From Pseudomonas tritici (GTDB taxonomy: Bacteria > Pseudomonadota > Gammaproteobacteria > Pseudomonadales > Pseudomonadaceae), in NCBI RefSeq assembly GCF_014268275.3, contig NZ_CP077084.1, positions 4,960,001-5,024,000 on the forward strand: 64,000 nt of DNA, read 5' to 3'. The translations under genes were made by a program, and so were the position numbers. Shown here one piece after another: positions 59,713-64,000 of this stretch (positions within the stretch are counted from its first letter, which is position 1; the number at the start of each line of letters is the position of its first letter). Under the pieces are notes generated by a model, which was not told the origin of the DNA, did not search any database, and was given only the letters and a program-made list of their open reading frames with translations.

Positions 59713-61215
59713 TCAAAGCCCAGGTTTGATTGCCGCCTGGGCTGCCTGCTCATACCCATGGGCCACTGCCAACAACGTGGGCTCGGACCAGCGGGTACCA
59801 AAAAAGTAGGCACTGGTCGGTAGCCCGTCCTCGTTCGCCCCGGAAGGTACGGCGATCCCTGGGTAGCCGGCCGCTGCGACACCGAAGTAACTGTTGGTCT
59901 CGAAATCCGAGACCATGGCGTCGAGTTTTTCCGACGTGATCGGGTCGTCCACTGTGCTGCGAAAATCCTGGATCAATTCGTCCCACAGTGGCTTGCGCTG
60001 CTCCGGTGTCAGGGTTGAAGCGCTGATTTCCTTGAGCACCGGTTGATGATCCACGTCGGTGCCATCGCGCTCGTTGTTGAACTTGATCAACTCGGTCAAC
60101 GACTTGACTGGTAACCCCGAACGCTTGGCCAGGTAACCGTTCAGTTCCTCCTTTACATCCGAAAGCAGTAACTCGTCGTAGCGTGAGGCATCCGCCAAGC
60201 GCATGTTGACCGGCACCAATACCGCATCCTGCTCGCGAAGCACCTCAAGTGTCCGGCCAAATTGCACGCTATTCACCACTGGCAGGGTTTCGCCATTTGC
60301 GGAGAACGTCGCGGGATATCCAATACGCTTGCCTTTCAAGGCGCCCGGAACCAGTAGTTCGGTGTAATCAATACCTTGGGGCGCTCCTACACTCGCTGGG
60401 TCTTGAGGATCGCTGCCGGACATGGCATTGAGCATCAGCGCTACGTCGAACACCGAGCGAGCCATCGGGCCCGGTGTGTCCTGGCGCTGGCTCGCGGGGA
60501 TAATCCCATTGCGATCCAGCAGGCCGACGCTGGGCTTGAGCCCGACAACACCATTGAACGCTGCCGGCACAATGATCGAACCATTGGTTTCAGCCCCCAC
60601 CGCCAAGGGTGCCAGGCCAGCGGCGACTGCGGCGGCGGAACCGGAGCTGGAACCGCCGACGTCCGCACCGGGCTGGTGAGGGTTGCGGGTTTGCCCACCC
60701 CGGCTACTCCAGCCATCGGGGCCACCTCGAAACCCAGCCAGTTCGGTCATATTGGTTTTACCCAGGATTACCGCGCCCTGCTGAATCAGGTGATCAACCA
60801 ACGGCGCGTTCTTGCCGGCCGTTGCGCCGACCAGTCCATACGCACCTGCACTGGTTTGCATGCCTGAGGTTTCAATGGTGTCCTTGAGCAAAACAGGAAT
60901 GCCATGCAGCGGCCCGCGCACGTTGCCGCTGGCTCGCTCACGATCCAACTCGCGTGCGGCCTCAAGTGCTTCAGGGTTGAGTTCAATGACGGAGCTCAGT
61001 TGCGGGTCCACCTTGCGAATCCGTTCCTGCAGGTAAGTGACCAGATTGGCCGATGTGAGCCCGTCCGACCGGGCCATTTGCGTGCCTAGCTCTTTGACAC
61101 TGAGGTATTCGGTACCTGGAGGAACTGCCTTTGACGCGACGGGAGCGTAGTCGCCAGCGAAGGACTGCACGAGTTGCCGAACGATGGAGCCCATACCATA
61201 TGCGATACCTAACAT
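59713..61215 (-). CDS. Amidase-signature hydrolase
   Basis: A 500-residue amidase-signature enzyme. The catalytic Lys is Lys111 in GIPVLLKDTIETSGMQT. The serine-rich signature is GADVGGSSSGSAAAVAAGLA (184-203). The nucleophile Ser213 is in ETNGSIIVPAAFNGVVGLKP. It hydrolyses an unknown amide. The N-terminus (MLGIAYGMGSIVRQLVQSFA) is weakly hydrophobic but lacks a clear signal cleavage site. AGAGG lies 5 bp before the ATG. A truncated paralogue lies 110 bp upstream in the same direction. Confidence 0.92.
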   Translation of the reverse strand: MLGIAYGMGSIVRQLVQSFAGDYAPVASKAVPPGTEYLSVKELGTQMARSDGLTSANLVTYLQERIRKVDPQLSSVIELNPEALEAARELDRERASGNVRGPLHGIPVLLKDTIETSGMQTSAGAYGLVGATAGKNAPLVDHLIQQGAVILGKTNMTELAGFRGGPDGWSSRGGQTRNPHQPGADVGGSSSGSAAAVAAGLAPLAVGAETNGSIIVPAAFNGVVGLKPSVGLLDRNGIIPASQRQDTPGPMARSVFDVALMLNAMSGSDPQDPASVGAPQGIDYTELLVPGALKGKRIGYPATFSANGETLPVVNSVQFGRTLEVLREQDAVLVPVNMRLADASRYDELLLSDVKEELNGYLAKRSGLPVKSLTELIKFNNERDGTDVDHQPVLKEISASTLTPEQRKPLWDELIQDFRSTVDDPITSEKLDAMVSDFETNSYFGVAAAGYPGIAVPSGANEDGLPTSAYFFGTRWSEPTLLAVAHGYEQAAQAAIKPGL

Positions 61216-61325
61216 AAGACCTCTTAGGGGGTAAGAAATGACGAAGGACCCAGATTGATCCGTGCCCCAGTCTAAAAACCCATCCCCCGTTCAGCAGCGC
61301 GACGCAGGTCATTTACAACGTAGGA

Positions 61326-62072
61326 TTATTCAACGCTGTGGGTAGCCACGCCTGCATCCATCAGATCCCGGACGCTCCGATACCCCTGTACCAGGCTTTT
61401 CAGCGAATCCCTCGACCATTGCGCACCGTAGAACCATAGCGTCGCACCATCCCCCAGTGGTTCGCCAAGCACCGGATACCCACTCCTGCAAGCGCTATGG
61501 AAAGCGGCGCTGCGGCTGTCGGACACCAACGCGTCCAGTTGATATTCATGCACAAGCTCATCGATTTCATTGCGCGAGTACTGCGGGCCATTGCCTTGGT
61601 GTGCAAGCACCGGTACCGGCTGAGCCCCCGCCTGTGACAGGATGTCCAGCGCTCTCAGGAAGGATGAGTTGTGCTCAATGAGCTCGTGTTCATGGCCGCC
61701 GGCGAACCGCTCGGCAAACCCCACGCGCCTGCCACTCAACGCTTGGGCTGGCGTAAAGGGGCTGTTGTTTTGGACGAGGGGCACTTGCACCATCACCGGC
61801 CCAGAAGGATCGACACCACTCAAGGCAATCAGTGACAGCGACGGGTCGCGCAGGGGTTTAAGGGGAAGTCCTGGGGCGTCATACCCCGGGACCGGAACGC
61901 TGCTCACAGGCTGATCATGAGCGCGGGGATCGATGCCAAAATTGATGCCTCTGAGGCTCGCATGATCCTTGGACGTAATTGCCTGACCTGACCGTTCAGT
62001 GAACACAGGTGCGGGGTGGTCTGTCGGACACGGCATACCCGCTGGCCAATATTTCCCACACTTACTCTCCAT
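61326..62072 (-). CDS. Truncated amidase paralogue lacking the catalytic triad
   Basis: A 248-residue protein resembling only the C-terminal half of the next amidase. ALSGRRVGFAERFAGG aligns with ALKGKRIGYPATFSAN, and GYPVLGEPLGDGATLWFYGA aligns with GYPGIAVPSGANEDGLPTSA. The Lys-Ser-Ser region is missing and replaced by about 95 residues of unrelated N-terminal sequence. A good ribosome site (GGGAGG, 8 bp before ATG) suggests that it is still translated. It may be a regulatory partner of the amidase or a decaying gene. Confidence 0.7.
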   Translation of the reverse strand: MESKCGKYWPAGMPCPTDHPAPVFTERSGQAITSKDHASLRGINFGIDPRAHDQPVSSVPVPGYDAPGLPLKPLRDPSLSLIALSGVDPSGPVMVQVPLVQNNSPFTPAQALSGRRVGFAERFAGGHEHELIEHNSSFLRALDILSQAGAQPVPVLAHQGNGPQYSRNEIDELVHEYQLDALVSDSRSAAFHSACRSGYPVLGEPLGDGATLWFYGAQWSRDSLKSLVQGYRSVRDLMDAGVATHSVE

Positions 62073-62180
62073 AAGATCTGCCTCCCGAAAAATGACTTTC
62101 CGGGAATCATCGCACCCTTGACCGGCGTCTGTCGCAGCTCTGAAACAGCTTGAAAACTCCTTTTTCCGATACCTCTTTCG

Positions 62181-63230
62181 TCAGCTGGCGAGGTGTTCCT
62201 GTGCGCCTTGGGTTTCCACCTCCAACCACCATGCATACCCACGCTCGGGTTGATTCAAGCTGAATGCCTGCCCCATCGGCGGCGTGGTAATCGAAACGCT
62301 GCGCTCCCACGCCAGGGCCATGATGCGGTCAAACGGTTCGTGCCACGCATGAAACGCCAGGTCGAAGGTGCCGTTGTGAATCGGCAGCAGCCAGCGGCCT
62401 TTGAGGTCGATGTGCGCTTGCAGGGTTTGCTCCGGCTGCATGTGCACATGGGGCCAATCGACGTTGTAAGCACCTGTTTCCATCAACGTCAGGTCAAACG
62501 GGCCGTACTGTTCGCCGATGCGTTTAAAGCCATCGAAGTAACCGGTATCACCGCTGAAAAAGATACGCCGCGCGCCATCGATCATCACCCAGGAACACCA
62601 CAGGGTCTGGTTGGCATCAAACAGGCCGCGCCCGGAAAAATGCTGCGCAGGCGTGGCGACAAATCGAATGCCATCCACCTCAGTGCCTTGCCACCAATCC
62701 AACTGATGCACTTTGCTCGCCTCCACGCCCCACTTCACCAGGGTGTCGCCCACGCCCAGGGGCGCAAGAAAATAGCGGGTTTTGTCAGCCAATTGGACGA
62801 CAGCCTTGCGGTCAAGATGGTCGTAGTGGTTGTGGGAAAGAATTACCGCTTCCAACGGCGGTAATTCCTCAAGACTGATGGGCGGTTGATGGAAACGCTT
62901 GGGGCCGGCCCAACTGAACGGGGACGCGCGCTCGGCGAACACCGGGTCGGTCACCCAGAATTTACCGCGCATTTTCAGCAATACAGTGGAATGCCCGAGG
63001 CGGAACACGCTGTGATCCGGGGCCGCCAGTAACTGCTCGCGGGTCAGCGGTTGCACCGGGATCTGCCCCACCGGTCGCGTGCTGCGCGGCTTGTTGAACA
63101 GCATGTTCCAGAAAATGCGCAAGGTCTTGCCGAAGCCACCGTGCTGCACAGGGGCATCGTTGCTGAAGTGGCCCTGGTCCTGCCTGGGGGTTGCTGGCGA
63201 AGAATCGACACGGGACGAGATCGTGGCCAT
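62181..63230 (-). CDS. Metallo-beta-lactamase-fold hydrolase (RomA / NAPE-PLD-like)
   Basis: A 349-residue protein. The metal site is ILSHNHYDHLDRK near residues 131-143, followed by downstream ligands in FSGDTGYFDG and PIHNGTFDLAFHAW. GHSTVLLKMRGKFWVTDPVF is the first strand pair typical of this group, which includes NAPE-phospholipase D and RomA-type proteins. The substrate is probably a lipid or lactone. It is divergent from the TetR gene, with two operator-like dyads between them, so it is the likely target of that repressor. Confidence 0.9.
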   Translation of the reverse strand: MATISSRVDSSPATPRQDQGHFSNDAPVQHGGFGKTLRIFWNMLFNKPRSTRPVGQIPVQPLTREQLLAAPDHSVFRLGHSTVLLKMRGKFWVTDPVFAERASPFSWAGPKRFHQPPISLEELPPLEAVILSHNHYDHLDRKAVVQLADKTRYFLAPLGVGDTLVKWGVEASKVHQLDWWQGTEVDGIRFVATPAQHFSGRGLFDANQTLWCSWVMIDGARRIFFSGDTGYFDGFKRIGEQYGPFDLTLMETGAYNVDWPHVHMQPEQTLQAHIDLKGRWLLPIHNGTFDLAFHAWHEPFDRIMALAWERSVSITTPPMGQAFSLNQPERGYAWWLEVETQGAQEHLAS

Positions 63231-63257
63231 TACCGGGTGACTCCTACGGGTCGCTAT

Positions 63258-63329
63258 AAATTACACTGCACAGTGTAGTTTCAAGATTGCAACAAAATCC
63301 GGAGCAAGTAAACTACCGAGTGTAATTTT
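63258..63329. promoter_or_regulatory. Two related operator-like dyads between the hydrolase and tetR genes
   Basis: A perfect dyad TACACTG CA CAGTGTA lies at 63262-63277, flanked by AAT/GTTT. A second site AAACTACCGAGTGTAATTTT (63310-63329) has the same outer halves in inverted order but is 5 bp shorter. Both fit binding by the adjacent TetR protein. Confidence 0.7.
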
Positions 63330-63352
63330 CCCTGAAGAGCCGAGCGCTGCCC

Positions 63353-63979
63353 ATGACTGCCCCTCAACGCCTCACCGACCGCAAACGCGAAGCCATCGTG
63401 GCAGCGGCCATCGCCGAGTTTCGCGAGAACGGTTTCGAGGTCACCAGCATGGACAAGATCGCCGCCACCGCCGGCGTTTCCAAGCGCACGGTGTATAACC
63501 ACTTCCCCAGCAAGGAAGAGTTGTTCGCCGAAATACTCCATCAACTCTGGGCCAGCAGCGTCGCACAACTCGACGTCAGCTACGCCAGCGATCGCCCGCT
63601 GCGTGAACAACTGCGTGGGTTGCTGGAAGCGAAGATGAAGATGATGTCGGACGCCAATTTCCTCGACCTGGCCCGGGTCGCGATCGCCGCCACCATCCAC
63701 TCCCCGGAGCGCGCACAAGACATGGTCAACCGCCTGAGCACGCGTGAAGAAGGCTTCACCCAGTGGGTACGCGCCGCTCAAGAGGACGGCCGACTCAACT
63801 GCAGCGACCCGGCATTTGCCGCGCACCAGATCCAGAGCCTGCTCAAAGCCTTCGCATTCTGGCCGCAGATCACGTTGGGCCTGCCGGTACTCGACGCGGC
63901 CAATCAGGCCAGCGTTATCGAGTCAGCCATTGACCTGTTTCTGGCTGGGTACGCGGTCCCCCCTTCAAGTCATCAGTAA
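63353..63979 (+). CDS. TetR-family transcriptional regulator
   Basis: A 208-residue repressor. The N-terminal HTH is textbook TetR: RKREAIVAAAIAEFRENGFE, VTSMDKIAATAGVSKRTVYN then HFPSKEELFAEIL. The C-terminal ligand domain is of the AefR/TetR_C group (FLDLARVAIAATIHSPERAQ). It is divergent from the metallo-hydrolase gene and probably controls both genes. The window ends 21 bp after the stop. Confidence 0.93.
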   Translation: MTAPQRLTDRKREAIVAAAIAEFRENGFEVTSMDKIAATAGVSKRTVYNHFPSKEELFAEILHQLWASSVAQLDVSYASDRPLREQLRGLLEAKMKMMSDANFLDLARVAIAATIHSPERAQDMVNRLSTREEGFTQWVRAAQEDGRLNCSDPAFAAHQIQSLLKAFAFWPQITLGLPVLDAANQASVIESAIDLFLAGYAVPPSSHQ

Positions 63980-64000
63980 GAAACCGTTGCTTGAGCGACA

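Overview
The window looks like core chromosome of a Pseudomonas of the fluorescens group. It is GC-rich. It carries the aot/ast arginine system with an AraC-type ArgR, AmrZ, flgZ beside flgMN, and many REP doublets with the GTGGGAGC...GCTCCCAC ends common in that group. This placement is inferred from gene content; no search was run.

Layout. 1-2754 is the 3' part of nrdA. Next come a cysteine-protease-like orphan (2845-3945) and the flagellar block: flgE-flgD-flgC-flgB, cheR and cheV leftward, and flgA, flgM, flgN, flgZ rightward, with visible sigma-54 and sigma-28 promoters. An MFS gene and tRNA-Arg(CCT) lead to a sigma-54 pair of tiny membrane proteins, amrZ and mgtE. The leftward tract alaS-lysC-csrA-tRNA-Ser-tRNA-Arg-tRNA-Arg follows, then a threonine aldolase and an FMN-riboswitch lumazine synthase. 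24.5-32.4 kb holds the arginine succinyltransferase pathway (aruC, aruF, aruG, astD, astB, a small gene, astE). 37.7-43.1 kb holds the arginine/ornithine transporter (aotJ, aotQ, aotM, aotO, aotP) and its regulator argR. ArgR-type half-sites lie before aruC and before aotJ, so uptake, catabolism and regulator form one regulon. Between them lies a 1671-residue DUF6543/LRR toxin- or effector-like protein.

acsA, a DUF2790 protein and nrdB follow; nrdB is about 44 kb from nrdA although the two proteins form one enzyme. The last 16 kb is more accessory: an HNH relic, a HAD phosphatase, a Fic protein behind AT-rich DNA, and a LysR / ArgH-like lyase / polar amino acid ABC transporter / MFS cluster. 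Then come a zinc-finger orphan, an XRE regulator with a LexA-type box, a small P-loop kinase, an amidase beside a truncated paralogue, and a metallo-beta-lactamase-fold hydrolase divergent from a TetR regulator.

The less described items are the sigma-54 micro-protein operon (14.2-14.7 kb), the duplicated LRR protein (32.6-37.7 kb), the ArgH-like lyase cluster (51-57.6 kb), the CoiA-like zinc-finger protein (57.7 kb), and a MITE-like insertion inside a REP doublet (24.3 kb). No CRISPR array, prophage, transposase gene or rRNA was seen.
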